Shown: in pieces, positions 1 through 7,877 of the stretch
How the letters are laid out: the number at the start of each line of letters is the position of its first letter
Numbering within the stretch: the stretch's first letter is position 1
NCBI GenBank assembly: GCA_900768105.1
Contig: CAAGBQ010000075.1
Coordinates: 1 to 27,296 of the forward strand
Reading direction: 5' to 3'
Origin: Oscillospiraceae bacterium
Lineage (GTDB): Bacteria; Bacillota; Clostridia; Oscillospirales; Ruminococcaceae
DNA: 27,296 bases
Program-made: the position numbers and the translations under genes
Notes under the pieces: generated by a model
Database searches by the model: none
Seen by the model: the letters and a program-made list of their open reading frames with translations, nothing else
What the model was told of the DNA's origin: nothing

Positions 1-203
1 AGCAGGAGTTACGCCCGCCTGCGGCGGGCGGCCCTCATCCGTCTTTTTTTTTCGGATAAAACGCAAACAAAATCCACCTTCCCCGTTGGGGAAGGCTTGC
101 ACGGCGTTGGTGCGGGGCGGGACTTACACAGGGGAGCCGAGATTCGTGCTACAACACCGCGGCGCGAACCTTACACAGGGGCGGGAAATGCCTGCCGCTG
201 CCG
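1..203 (+). repeat. Modular intergenic repeat, copy 1
   Basis: This copy holds the GC hairpin (GCCCGCC TGC GGCGGGC), the CCTCATCCGTC box, a decayed middle stem (about 44-73) and the CCTTCCCC...GGGGAAGG hairpin followed by CTTGCACGGCG. After these comes the ACACAGGGGAGCCGAGATTCG module (134-154) and a partial second one near 172. The same modules recur at 2244, 4745, 7640, 10656, 11930 and 27122. The middle stem here no longer pairs well. Compared with the 27161 copy it looks like a mutated version of the same stem. No coding sequence is supported. Confidence 0.85.
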
Positions 204-267
204 CAAAAGACCGTATTTTTGTTCACAGTGCACAAAAAGGGCTTTGTGATTTCTACATTTATCTTTC

Positions 268-296
268 TTGAATCCGGCAATAAAATTTGTTAAAAT
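268..296 (+). promoter_or_regulatory. Sigma-A-type promoter for glgB
   Basis: TTGAAT at 268-273 and TAAAAT at 291-296 are separated by 17 bases. The predicted start of transcription is near 303, about 30 bases before the glgB start codon. This is the only good promoter seen in front of the glycogen genes. Confidence 0.6.
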
Positions 297-332
297 GTAA
301 TAAGAGATACTTTTCGCAAAGGGGGACTTTTT

Positions 333-2225
333 ATGGGCGCAAAAAAGAAAACCGAGCTTGATGTTCCGGTATATCTCTTTCACCAGGGCAGCAACGCCCG
401 CTCATACGAATTTCTCGGCGCGCATATAACTAAAGTCGGGCGCACCGGCGGAACGGTGTTCCGCGTTTGGGCGCCAAACGCCGCCGCCGTTGCCGTTGCC
501 GGCGGTTGGAACGGTTGGAGCGAAAAAGCCGACCCCATGGAAAAGATAAGCGAGGGCGGCGTTTGGGAACGCTTTGTGCCGAATGTCGGCGCGGGCGAGC
601 TTTATAAGCTTGCAATCACCCCAAAAAACGGCAAGCCTTTTATGAAAGCCGACCCATATGCCTTCCATAACGAAACACGCCCCGCCACCGCTTCGGTTGT
701 GTATGCGCCGGAATATGAGTGGAACGATTCCGCCTGGATGGCGGCGCGGCGCGAAGCGGATATGCGCGCGCGGCCGCTGAATATATACGAGGTACACCCC
801 GGCGCATGGCGGCGCTATTCCGACGGAAGCTTTTTTGACTATCGCAAAACCGCGGAGGAGCTTTCGGAATATGTTCTGAATATGGGATATACCCATGTGG
901 AGCTTATGCCGGTGACGGAATATCCCTTCGACGGTTCTTGGGGGTACCAGTGCCTGGGCTATTTTGCGCCCACCTCCCGCTATGGCGCGCCGGAGGACTT
1001 TATGTACTTTGTGGACCTTATGCACCAAAAAGGAATAGGCGTAATTATGGACTGGGTTCCGGCGCATTTTCCGAAGGACGCCTTCGGTCTTTCGGACTTT
1101 GACGGCGCGCCCTGCTATGAATACAAAAACCCGCTTATGGGCGAACGGCCGGAATGGGGCACAAAGGTTTTCGATTTTGGGCGGAACGAGGTGCGCTGCT
1201 TTCTTATATCCTCCGCAATGTACTGGCTTGAAAAATACCATATAGACGGCATACGCGCCGATGCGGTAAGCTCCATGCTTTACCGCGACTATGGCAGGCA
1301 GGGACAAAGCTGGGAACGCAACCGCTTCGGCGGGCGCGAAAACCTTGAGGCGGTTTCTCTGCTGCGTTCTCTGAACGCAGCCGTCGCCGAAAATTACCCC
1401 GGCGTTATGATGATTGCGGAGGAATCCACCGCTTGGCCGGAGGTTACAAAGGTGACGGAGCGCGGGCTTGGCTTTACCTTTAAGTGGAATATGGGCTGGA
1501 TGAATGACACCCTTGCCTATATGTCGCTTGACCCCGTTTTCCGCGCATACAACCACGATAAGCTTACCTTTGGGCTTGTTTATGCCTTTTCCGAAAGCTA
1601 CATACTGCCGTTTTCCCACGACGAAGTCGTCCACGGCAAAAAATCGCTGATAAACAAGCTGCCGGGTGGGTATGAGGAAAAATTTGCGGGAATCCGCGCG
1701 CTTTTTGCCTATATGATGTGTTACCCCGGAAAAAAGCTGCTGTTTATGGGGCAGGAATTCGGTCAGTTTATCGAATGGGACGAGGACAAGGAAATAGATT
1801 GGCTGCTTTTACAGTACGAAAAGCACGAAAAGTTGCAAAAATTTGTCCGCGCCCTGAACAAGCTTTACCTTACCCGAAAGGAGCTTTGGAACGAGCCGGA
1901 GGGTTGGAACAATTTTGCATGGGCAAGCTGCGACGACGCCGGAAGGAACGCCGTGGCGTTCCGCCGCATTGGCAAAGCCGGCGAGCTGCTCTGCTTTTTC
2001 AGCTTTTGCCCGGACCCGAACCCCGGCTTTTGCGCCGGAGTTCCGGAAAAAAGCCGCTGGAAGCTTGTGCTTTCCTCCTGCGAGGAGCGCTTTGGCGGCG
2101 ACGGCGCGGCGGTGCCCGCCGCGCTTTCGGCGGCAAAGCCGCCCTTTGGCGATGAAGCCGCTTCCGTAAAAATCGACCTGCCGCCGTACTGTGCGGCAAT
2201 TTATAAAAGGGTATATGCCAAATAA
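333..2225 (+). CDS. glgB: 1,4-alpha-glucan branching enzyme
   Basis: Makes the alpha-1,6 branches of glycogen by cutting an alpha-1,4 chain and transferring it. At 630 residues the length is normal for GH13 branching enzymes. An N-terminal CBM48-like domain (about 25-115, with FRVWAPNA and GGWNGW) precedes the GH13 barrel. Visible GH13 motifs are region I around D240 (MDWVPAHF), region II with nucleophile D310 (GIRADAV), region III with acid/base E363 (MIAEEST) and region IV with H429-D430 (LPFSHDEVVHG). The start at 333 follows GGGGGAC with good spacing. It is the first of four co-directional glycogen genes. The gap to glgC carries repeat copy 2. Identification is secure. Confidence 0.97.
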   Translation: MGAKKKTELDVPVYLFHQGSNARSYEFLGAHITKVGRTGGTVFRVWAPNAAAVAVAGGWNGWSEKADPMEKISEGGVWERFVPNVGAGELYKLAITPKNGKPFMKADPYAFHNETRPATASVVYAPEYEWNDSAWMAARREADMRARPLNIYEVHPGAWRRYSDGSFFDYRKTAEELSEYVLNMGYTHVELMPVTEYPFDGSWGYQCLGYFAPTSRYGAPEDFMYFVDLMHQKGIGVIMDWVPAHFPKDAFGLSDFDGAPCYEYKNPLMGERPEWGTKVFDFGRNEVRCFLISSAMYWLEKYHIDGIRADAVSSMLYRDYGRQGQSWERNRFGGRENLEAVSLLRSLNAAVAENYPGVMMIAEESTAWPEVTKVTERGLGFTFKWNMGWMNDTLAYMSLDPVFRAYNHDKLTFGLVYAFSESYILPFSHDEVVHGKKSLINKLPGGYEEKFAGIRALFAYMMCYPGKKLLFMGQEFGQFIEWDEDKEIDWLLLQYEKHEKLQKFVRALNKLYLTRKELWNEPEGWNNFAWASCDDAGRNAVAFRRIGKAGELLCFFSFCPDPNPGFCAGVPEKSRWKLVLSSCEERFGGDGAAVPAALSAAKPPFGDEAASVKIDLPPYCAAIYKRVYAK

Positions 2226-2243
2226 CGGGCGGCGCAGATTCGG

Positions 2244-2360
2244 AAGTTACGCCCGCCTGCGGCGGGCGGCCCTCATCCGTCACGATGTTTCACATTTGTG
2301 AAACATCGCGCCACCTTCCCCAAGGGGAAGGCTTGCACGGCGTTGGTGCGGTGCGGTGAG
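2244..2360 (+). repeat. Modular intergenic repeat, copy 2, with a distinct perfect stem
   Basis: Lies between glgB and glgC. It has the GC hairpin, the CCTCATCCGTC box and the CCTTCCCCAAGGGGAAGG hairpin with CTTGCACGGCGTTGGTGCGG. The middle stem is CGATGTTTCACA-TT-TGTGAAACATCG, a perfect 12-bp inverted repeat whose sequence is unrelated to the stems of the copies at 7671, 11987 and 27161. Confidence 0.9.
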
Positions 2361-2437
2361 TACATGGGAAAGCCGAAAAGCTTGATGATATAAAATATTG
2401 CTGCGGCGTTTTTTGCCGCTGTTCGGGAGGGATTTCT

Positions 2438-3616
2438 TTGCGCAAAAAAATGATTGCAATGCTGCTTGCGGGCGGGCAGGGCAGCCGCCTTTATGCCCTG
2501 ACAAAGGATTTGGCGAAGCCCGCCGTGCCCTATGGCGGCAAGTATAGGATTATTGATTTTCCGCTGTCGAACTGCGTTCATTCCGGCATCGACACCGTGG
2601 GAATCCTTACCCAATACGAGCCGTTCGAGCTTTCGCAATATATCGGCGGCGGGCAAAGTTGGGATTTAAACCGCACCGGCGGCGGCGCTTTTATTCTTCC
2701 GCCCTATCAGCGCAGCGGAAAAAGCGATTGGTACCGCGGAACGGCGAACGCCGTTTATCAAAACCTTAAATTTATCCGCCGGTGGAACCCGGAATATGTG
2801 GCGGTGCTTTCCGGCGACCATATTTATAAAATGAATTATTCAAAAATGCTTTCGGCGCACATTGCGGCAAACGCCGCCTGCACCGTGGCGGTAATTCCCG
2901 TTCCGATGAAGGAAGCGTCCCGCTTCGGCATTTTGAGCACGGATGAGCACGGCTTCATTACGGAATTTGAAGAAAAGCCGAAGCACCCGAAAAGCAACCT
3001 TGCTTCCATGGGTATTTACATATTCTCCATGGATAAATTAGAAAAATTTCTTACAGAGGACGAAGCCGACCCCGCTTCTCAAAACGACTTCGGCAAAAAT
3101 GTAATTCCCGCCATGCTCAAAGCGGGCGAGCGCCTTTGCGCGTACCGCTTTGAAGGATATTGGAAGGATGTAGGCACGGTGGAAAGCCTTTGGGAAGCGA
3201 ATATGGACCTGCTTGCAGAGCGCCCCGCCCTTGACCTTTATGACCCAAGCTGGAAGATTTACAGCAAAAACCCCGTTATGCCGCCGCATATGGTGGAAAA
3301 AGGCGCCGTTATCCGTGATTCCATGGTTACGGAGGGCTGCACCGTCGGCGGAAGCGTGCTCGGCTCCGTGCTTTTTGCCGGAGTTACCGTGGAAGCCGGC
3401 GCCACGGTTGAGCACAGCATCGTAATGCCGGGCGCGGTGGTGCGCGCCGGTGCTCAAATCTGCCGCGCAGTTATCGGCGAGGGCGCCGAAATAGGCGCAG
3501 ACGCAAAAATTGGCGAAGAGAACGGAAAAATTGCCCTTGTGGGGCCGTTCGCAAGGGTGGCGGATGGCGCCGCCGTTGCGGGCGGCGCAGTCTTCGGAAG
3601 GGAGGAGCAAAAATGA
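2438..3616 (+). CDS. glgC: Glucose-1-phosphate adenylyltransferase (ADP-glucose pyrophosphorylase)
   Basis: Makes ADP-glucose from ATP and glucose-1-phosphate, the committed step of bacterial glycogen synthesis. The 392-residue protein begins with a nucleotidyltransferase fold. AGGQGSRL at 11-18 is the pyrophosphorylase loop, SGDHIY (125-130) carries the expected metal-binding D127, and FEEKPK (177-182) carries sugar-phosphate-binding K180. DFGKNVIP and YWKDVGT follow, then a left-handed beta-helix domain from about 280 to the end. I chose the TTG start at 2438: GGGAGG sits 7 bases upstream and MRKK-IAMLLAGG matches the family start. The ATG at 2450 is the alternative. The stop overlaps the glgD start by 4 bases (ATGA), which suggests translational coupling. 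Confidence 0.96.
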   Translation: MRKKMIAMLLAGGQGSRLYALTKDLAKPAVPYGGKYRIIDFPLSNCVHSGIDTVGILTQYEPFELSQYIGGGQSWDLNRTGGGAFILPPYQRSGKSDWYRGTANAVYQNLKFIRRWNPEYVAVLSGDHIYKMNYSKMLSAHIAANAACTVAVIPVPMKEASRFGILSTDEHGFITEFEEKPKHPKSNLASMGIYIFSMDKLEKFLTEDEADPASQNDFGKNVIPAMLKAGERLCAYRFEGYWKDVGTVESLWEANMDLLAERPALDLYDPSWKIYSKNPVMPPHMVEKGAVIRDSMVTEGCTVGGSVLGSVLFAGVTVEAGATVEHSIVMPGAVVRAGAQICRAVIGEGAEIGADAKIGEENGKIALVGPFARVADGAAVAGGAVFGREEQK

Positions 3617-4728
3617 ACGAGCACGGAATTTTGGGCATTATAATCTGCAATATGCACGACGAGCTTCTTTCGGAAATTACGGCGCACCGCACCATCGGCT
3701 CCGTACCCTTTGGCGGGCGTTACCGCATGATTGATTTTTCCCTTTCCAATATGGCGAATTCCGGAATAAGCGATGTGGGCGTGGTTCCAAGCCGCAATTA
3801 TCAAAGCCTTATTGACCACTTGGGCAGCGGCCAGGAGTGGGATATGGCGCGAAAAAACGGCGGGCTTTGCGTTTTGCCGCCCTATGGCAGCGGCGGCGGA
3901 ATTTATGACGGGCGGATGCAGGCAATTGACGGAATTGAAAATTTCATCAAAAAGAGCACCGCGGATTTGGTGGTTTTAAGCGACAGCGATGTTGTGGCAA
4001 ACATCGACCTTTCGCCCGTGCTTACGCAACACGCGGAAACCGCCGCGGACATAACTTTGGTTTATAAATATACGGATGTTTTTCCGGAGGGGCGCGAATG
4101 CGTCGCGCTGAATTTCGGCAAAGACGGCCGCCTGCGCGACCTTTTGATAAAGCCGGAGCTTTCCGGAAAGCAAAACATCTATCTTGACATAGCGGTTATT
4201 AAAAAATCTCTTTTGGAGCAGCTTATTTCCGAAAGCAAAAGCCGTGACGAGCACAGCTTTGTGCGCTTTGTGCTCAAGGGCAAAGCGCCCGTGCTCAACA
4301 TCCGCGGATATTGCTTTGACGGTTGGTCAAACAAGCTTACTGGACTGAAAAACTATATGGATTCCAACCTTGCGCTGCTCAATCCCGCGGTTCGGGCTTC
4401 GCTTTTTCCAAAGGAGCGGCCCATTTATACGCGGGTCCGCGACGAGGTTTCCGCAAAATACGGCGACTTTGCGGAGGTGGAAAATTCTCTTATTACCGAC
4501 GGCTGCGTAATTGACGGAAAGGTGGAAAACAGCGTTATTTTTCGCGGCGCGCGCATTGAAAAAGGCGCGGTTGTTTCCGGCTGTGTGCTGATGCACAACA
4601 CGGTGGTAAAATCCGGCGCGGTTCTGCGCCATGTGATTACGGATAAAAATGTGACCGTATCTTCCGGCGAGCAGCTTTCCGGCTCCGAAAAATACCCCCT
4701 TTATATTCCAAAAGGAACGGAGCTGTAA
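3613..4728 (+). CDS. glgD: GlgD, non-catalytic or regulatory subunit of ADP-glucose pyrophosphorylase
   Basis: The 371-residue protein is a paralogue of GlgC with the same two-domain plan: a nucleotidyltransferase-like part (about 1-270) and a beta-helix part (about 280-371). It lacks the GGxGxRL loop, having GIIICNMHDELL at that place, while keeping the family block PFGGRYRMIDFSLSN. This is the known GlgD pattern in Firmicutes, where GlgD associates with GlgC and modulates its activity; that role is from family knowledge. It overlaps glgC by 4 bases. A 210-base gap containing repeat copy 3 separates it from glgA. Confidence 0.94.
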   Translation: MNEHGILGIIICNMHDELLSEITAHRTIGSVPFGGRYRMIDFSLSNMANSGISDVGVVPSRNYQSLIDHLGSGQEWDMARKNGGLCVLPPYGSGGGIYDGRMQAIDGIENFIKKSTADLVVLSDSDVVANIDLSPVLTQHAETAADITLVYKYTDVFPEGRECVALNFGKDGRLRDLLIKPELSGKQNIYLDIAVIKKSLLEQLISESKSRDEHSFVRFVLKGKAPVLNIRGYCFDGWSNKLTGLKNYMDSNLALLNPAVRASLFPKERPIYTRVRDEVSAKYGDFAEVENSLITDGCVIDGKVENSVIFRGARIEKGAVVSGCVLMHNTVVKSGAVLRHVITDKNVTVSSGEQLSGSEKYPLYIPKGTEL

Positions 4729-4744
4729 AAAAGCCTTTTCCGCG

Positions 4745-4868
4745 AAGCTCGGCTCCCCTGTGTTAGGTTCACGCCGCGGCAATGCAGAGCAAGCCTTCCC
4801 CAAGGGGAAGGCTTGCACGGCGTTGGCGCTGCGAACTACCCTGCACAGGGAGGGCGAGATTTGCCGCA
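4745..4868 (+). repeat. Modular intergenic repeat, copy 3 (partial)
   Basis: Lies between glgD and glgA. It has CTCGGCTCCCCTGTGTTAGG (the ACAGGGGAGCCGAG module, inverted), then AAGCCTTCCCCAAGGGGAAGGCTT and GCACGGCGTTGG, then a diverged direct copy of the first module (CTGCACAGGGAGGGCGAGAT). The GC hairpin and the CCTCATCCGTC box are missing, so this copy is rearranged. Confidence 0.8.
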
Positions 4869-4892
4869 CAATTTATTACAAAAGTAAACTGC

Positions 4893-4911
4893 TTTTCGCC
4901 GAAGGCGAAAA
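4893..4911 (+). promoter_or_regulatory. Short perfect inverted repeat before glgA
   Basis: TTTTCGCC-GAA-GGCGAAAA forms an 8-bp hairpin 28 bases before the glgA start codon and just upstream of its ribosome binding site. It may affect translation or mRNA stability. Its function is unknown. Confidence 0.4.
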
Positions 4912-4938
4912 TATAACATATAAAAAAGGAGGACCCCC

Positions 4939-6357
4939 ATGAATGTACTTTTTGCCACAAGCGAAGCACGCCCCTATATTGCAAGCGGCGGCCTTGCGGA
5001 TGTTTCCGGAGCGCTGCCGAAGGCGCTTTGCGCCGCAGGCGCAGACTGCCGCGTAATTTTGCCGCTGTATTCCGATATTCCGCAAAGCCTGCGGGATGAA
5101 ATGACCTTTATATGCAGCTTTAATGTGCATCTTTCCTGGCGCGAGCTTTACTGCGGGCTTTTTACCGCAAAGCGGGGCGGGGTTACATATTATTTTGTGG
5201 ATAACGAATACTATTTTCGCCGCAGCGGCATTTACGGACATTATGACGACGGCGAGCGCTTTGCATTCTTCTCCATGGCGGTTTTGGAAAGCGTTTTGCA
5301 TATGGAGGATTTTTTTCCGGATGTGCTTCATTGCAACGACTGGCAAACCGGACTGATTCCCGTTTTTTTGGAGGTGTTTTTCCGCCGCGAGCCGCGCCTT
5401 TCCCGCATAAAAACCGTATTTACCATACACAATATTCAGTATCAGGGCGATTTTGATATGTTTGTTGCGGGCGATGTTGCCGGTCTTCCGGAGGATAAGC
5501 GCAACTTGGTGGAGCTTGGCGGCCGCTGCAACTATATGAAGGGCGGAATCGACCGCTGCGATGTGGTAACCACCGTAAGCCCCACCTATGCAAAGGAGAT
5601 TCTTGACCCGTGGTATGCCTGGGGGCTTGACGGATTTTTGCGCGAACGCAGCTATAAGCTTACCGGCATACTAAACGGTATTGACTGCGAAAGTTATGAT
5701 CCGGAAACCGACCCCGACATTGCCGTTCACTATAATTCCGAAGACCTTTCCGGAAAAGCGGCTGACAAAGCCGCCCTCCAAAAGGAAGTAGGGCTTTGCG
5801 TTGACCCAAGCGCCATGCTTATCGGCATGGTGGGGCGGCTTGTTTCCCATAAGGGAATTGACCTTGTGGAATATGTGGGCGACCGCATTATGAGCCTTAA
5901 CGCTCAAATGGTGATTTTGGGCAGCGGCGAACCGCAGTACGAGGAATTTTTCCGCCGCCTCGGCGCGCGTTATCCCGGCAGGGTAAGCGTGATAACCGGA
6001 TTTGTGCCGCCGCTTGCGCGCCGCATTTATGCCGGTGCGGATGTTTTGCTTATGCCAAGCAGAAGCGAACCATGCGGCCTTGCCCAGATGATAGCCCTGC
6101 GTTACGGCACGGTGCCGGTGGTGCGCGAAACCGGCGGGCTGAAGGATTCCATCCACGACCTTGGCGCACCGGGCGGCAACGGCTTTACCTTTAAAACCTA
6201 TAACGCGGACGATATGTTCAATGCCATAGAGCGCGCATATTTCCGCTATCACGGCGGCGAGTGGCAAAGCGCGGTGCGCTCCGCCATGCGCTATGACTTC
6301 AGCTGGCACCGCAGCGCAGCGGCGTACCTCGGCCTTTATAAAGCGATTACAAGATAA
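4939..6357 (+). CDS. glgA: Glycogen synthase (ADP-glucose type, GT5)
   Basis: Extends alpha-1,4-glucan chains using ADP-glucose. The 472-residue length is typical. The N-terminal Rossmann half carries ASGGLADVSGALPKAL at 15-30 in place of the usual KTGGL. HCNDWQTG is at 131-138. The C-terminal half has GRLVSHKG with R300 and K305, and PSRSEPCGL with E377 and C379, which match the catalytic residues known from the E. coli enzyme. ETGGLKDSI follows at 397-405. AAAGGAGGA precedes the ATG at 4939. It is the last glycogen gene of the block and is followed by a clear terminator. No glycogen phosphorylase or debranching enzyme is in the window. Confidence 0.97.
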   Translation: MNVLFATSEARPYIASGGLADVSGALPKALCAAGADCRVILPLYSDIPQSLRDEMTFICSFNVHLSWRELYCGLFTAKRGGVTYYFVDNEYYFRRSGIYGHYDDGERFAFFSMAVLESVLHMEDFFPDVLHCNDWQTGLIPVFLEVFFRREPRLSRIKTVFTIHNIQYQGDFDMFVAGDVAGLPEDKRNLVELGGRCNYMKGGIDRCDVVTTVSPTYAKEILDPWYAWGLDGFLRERSYKLTGILNGIDCESYDPETDPDIAVHYNSEDLSGKAADKAALQKEVGLCVDPSAMLIGMVGRLVSHKGIDLVEYVGDRIMSLNAQMVILGSGEPQYEEFFRRLGARYPGRVSVITGFVPPLARRIYAGADVLLMPSRSEPCGLAQMIALRYGTVPVVRETGGLKDSIHDLGAPGGNGFTFKTYNADDMFNAIERAYFRYHGGEWQSAVRSAMRYDFSWHRSAAAYLGLYKAITR

Positions 6358-6375
6358 AGCATTACGGCGAAGAAA

Positions 6376-6404
6376 AACAGCCCCCATTGGGGGCTGTTTT
6401 TTTT
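6376..6404 (+). terminator. Intrinsic terminator after glgA, probably bidirectional
   Basis: AACAGCCCCC-ATT-GGGGGCTGTT is a 10-bp stem with a run of eight T on the + strand. On the - strand the stem is followed by five T, so it may also end the convergent deacetylase gene. Confidence 0.9.
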
Positions 6405-6452
6405 GTTCGTATTGCGCCGCGGTGCGCTTGTTTTTGCGGGGCAAAGGCAAGC

Positions 6453-7454
6453 TTACTGCTCGTAGCGTTCGAAGGTATAGCCCTGTTCCCGAACATAGTC
6501 GATTACATCGCCGAGAATGGCCGCGTTGGTTTTGGAAACCGCGTGGAGCAGAAAAATCTCGCCGCTGTGGAGGGAACCCGTCACCTTTTCAAAGGCGGTG
6601 TCGTTGTCGTACTGGTTTTCCGGATCCCAATCCTTATAGGCAAAGCTCCAAAAAACGCTGCGGTAACCCAGCTTTTGCAAAAGGGCAAGGTTCTGTTCGG
6701 AAAAAGCGCCCTCCGGAAAACGGAAAAGGTACATTTCGTAGTCGAAATTTTCCTTAACATAGTTGTGGAGGTCCGCCACATTGTCATAGCCCTCCTCCGG
6801 AGAGATTTTGGTCATATTGGGGTGCTTTGCGGTGTGGTTGCCCACAACATGGCCCTCGTCAATCATCCGCTTTACCAAATCCGGTTCGCTTTTTGCATAG
6901 GAAAGGGTGATGAAAAACACCGCGGGAACATTCTTTTCCTTAAGCACATCAAGAATTGCGGAGGTATAGCCGTTTTCGTAGCCCTCGTCAAAGGTGAGGT
7001 AAATTTTCTTATCAAATTCATCGCCCACGCGCACAAAATCCGCGGAGTAATCTCCGTATTCCTTTTGCAAAAGAGTGCAAGCCGTAGGTTTGCCGTCATC
7101 GTCAAAATTGCGGCCGGGTCCCCACGGAACCTGATCCGTGCTCAAGCCGGAGAGGTATTTAAACTCATCGGAAAGCTCGTCCTTTCCGGCAATTTCGTTC
7201 TTCGGGTCATAGGGAGCCAGCGTTTGGTCGCTTTCCGGCTCCTCCGGCGCGCTTTCCTCCGGCAGGGAGCTTTCCTCCGGCGGGTTCGGCGTAATTTCTA
7301 TTGGGGCAAGGCTTCCCTCGCCGGAAGCGACGCCGCCTTGGGCGGTGCTTTCGCTTACGCTCGGTTCGCCGTCGTTTTTTTTGCATCCGGTAAGCGCAAG
7401 CACCGGCGAAAGCATTATGAGCACGGCGAGCACGGTTACGATAATTTTCTTCAT
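6453..7454 (-). CDS. PdaA-like polysaccharide deacetylase lipoprotein (CE4, NodB fold)
   Basis: Predicted to remove acetyl groups from peptidoglycan amino sugars outside the membrane. From the ATG at 7454 the protein has 333 residues. It starts with a lipoprotein signal peptide (lipobox LTGC, C24), then a low-complexity Glu/Pro/Ser linker (about 25-80). The NodB domain has TFDEGYENGY at 154-163, NHTAKHP with metal ligands H207 and H211, RFPEGAFSE and LLHA. The TFDxGYENGYT block resembles B. subtilis PdaA, which makes muramic delta-lactam in spore cortex, so a similar role is inferred. An upstream in-frame ATG (7547) lies before the ribosome binding site and is rejected. The leader (GGAGCGTGCTCAAA-ATG) and the GEPSVSES linker match lipoprotein genes near 20 kb. 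Confidence 0.88.
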   Translation of the reverse strand: MKKIIVTVLAVLIMLSPVLALTGCKKNDGEPSVSESTAQGGVASGEGSLAPIEITPNPPEESSLPEESAPEEPESDQTLAPYDPKNEIAGKDELSDEFKYLSGLSTDQVPWGPGRNFDDDGKPTACTLLQKEYGDYSADFVRVGDEFDKKIYLTFDEGYENGYTSAILDVLKEKNVPAVFFITLSYAKSEPDLVKRMIDEGHVVGNHTAKHPNMTKISPEEGYDNVADLHNYVKENFDYEMYLFRFPEGAFSEQNLALLQKLGYRSVFWSFAYKDWDPENQYDNDTAFEKVTGSLHSGEIFLLHAVSKTNAAILGDVIDYVREQGYTFERYEQ

Positions 7455-7477
7455 TTTTTTGAGCACGCTCCTTTCCG

Positions 7478-7530
7478 AAAAAAGCCGCTTCACGGCTTTT
7501 GGCGAAGCCAAGTGACTTCGCCCTATTCTA
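7478..7530 (-). promoter_or_regulatory. Extended -10 promoter and attenuator-like hairpins before the deacetylase gene
   Basis: On the - strand TGGTAGAAT (TAGAAT at 7525-7530) is an extended -10 element with no good -35. Two hairpins follow: GGCGAAG...CTTCGCC (7501-7522) and AAAAGCCG-TGAAG-CGGCTTTT (7480-7500). The second runs into a T tract ending near 7478. It looks like an intrinsic terminator placed between the promoter and the ribosome binding site. GCTTC in the first hairpin could pair with GAAGC in the second, so an alternative fold is possible. Confidence 0.45.
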
Positions 7531-7639
7531 CCATATTTCAGCAGCAAATAAAAGACCTGTTTGTATTATGCGCCAAATCGGCATAAAAAAACGGAAAGCA
7601 AATATTTTTTCGCAAAAATTTGCGTAAACCGCGCCACTG

Positions 7640-7812
7640 CCGTGCAAGCCTTCCCCTTGGGGAAGGTGGATTTCTTTTGCCGTTCGTCGGCAAAAGAAAG
7701 ATGGATGAGGGGCGCCCGCCGCAGGTGGGCGTAATTTCTGCCGCTGCGCACCGCGCTCAATTGCCGAGGTGAAAACATTACACAGGGGAAGCGAGAAGTG
7801 CGCTGCAAACCG
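7640..7812 (-). repeat. Modular intergenic repeat, copy 4, with a distinct perfect stem
   Basis: Lies in the roughly 420-base gap between the deacetylase and PBP genes, inverted relative to copies 1 and 2. It has GCAAGCCTTCCCCTTGGGGAAGG, then the stem TTTCTTTTGCCG-TTCGT-CGGCAAAAGAAA (7671-7699, perfect 12 bp), GGATGAGG, and the GC hairpin in a slightly imperfect form. ACACAGGGGAAGCGAGAAG follows at 7780. No gene is visible in the gap. Confidence 0.88.
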
Positions 7813-7820
7813 CGGCGCGC

Positions 7821-7853
7821 AAAAAAGCCCGTGCTCATTTGAGCACGGGCTTT
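7821..7853 (-). terminator. Intrinsic terminator of the PBP gene
   Basis: AAAGCCCGTGCTCA-TT-TGAGCACGGGCTTT is a 14-bp perfect stem at 7824-7853. On the - strand it is followed by six T (7826-7821). It lies 25 bases after the PBP stop codon. Confidence 0.9.
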
Positions 7854-7877
7854 AATCGAACGGTGACTATCCGGCAA

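Noticed and set aside
1..203. The intergenic repeats as a CRISPR array
   Set aside because: Copies are kilobases apart, in both orientations, with no regular spacers and no cas genes.
402..1634. A 410-codon open frame on the - strand inside glgB
   Set aside because: It is antisense to a secure gene, rich in Arg/His/Pro, and has no recognisable domain. It results from strong third-position bias in the glgB frame.
6387..7586. A 399-codon + strand open frame opposite the deacetylase
   Set aside because: Antisense to a gene with intact NodB motifs, and it begins inside the glgA terminator.
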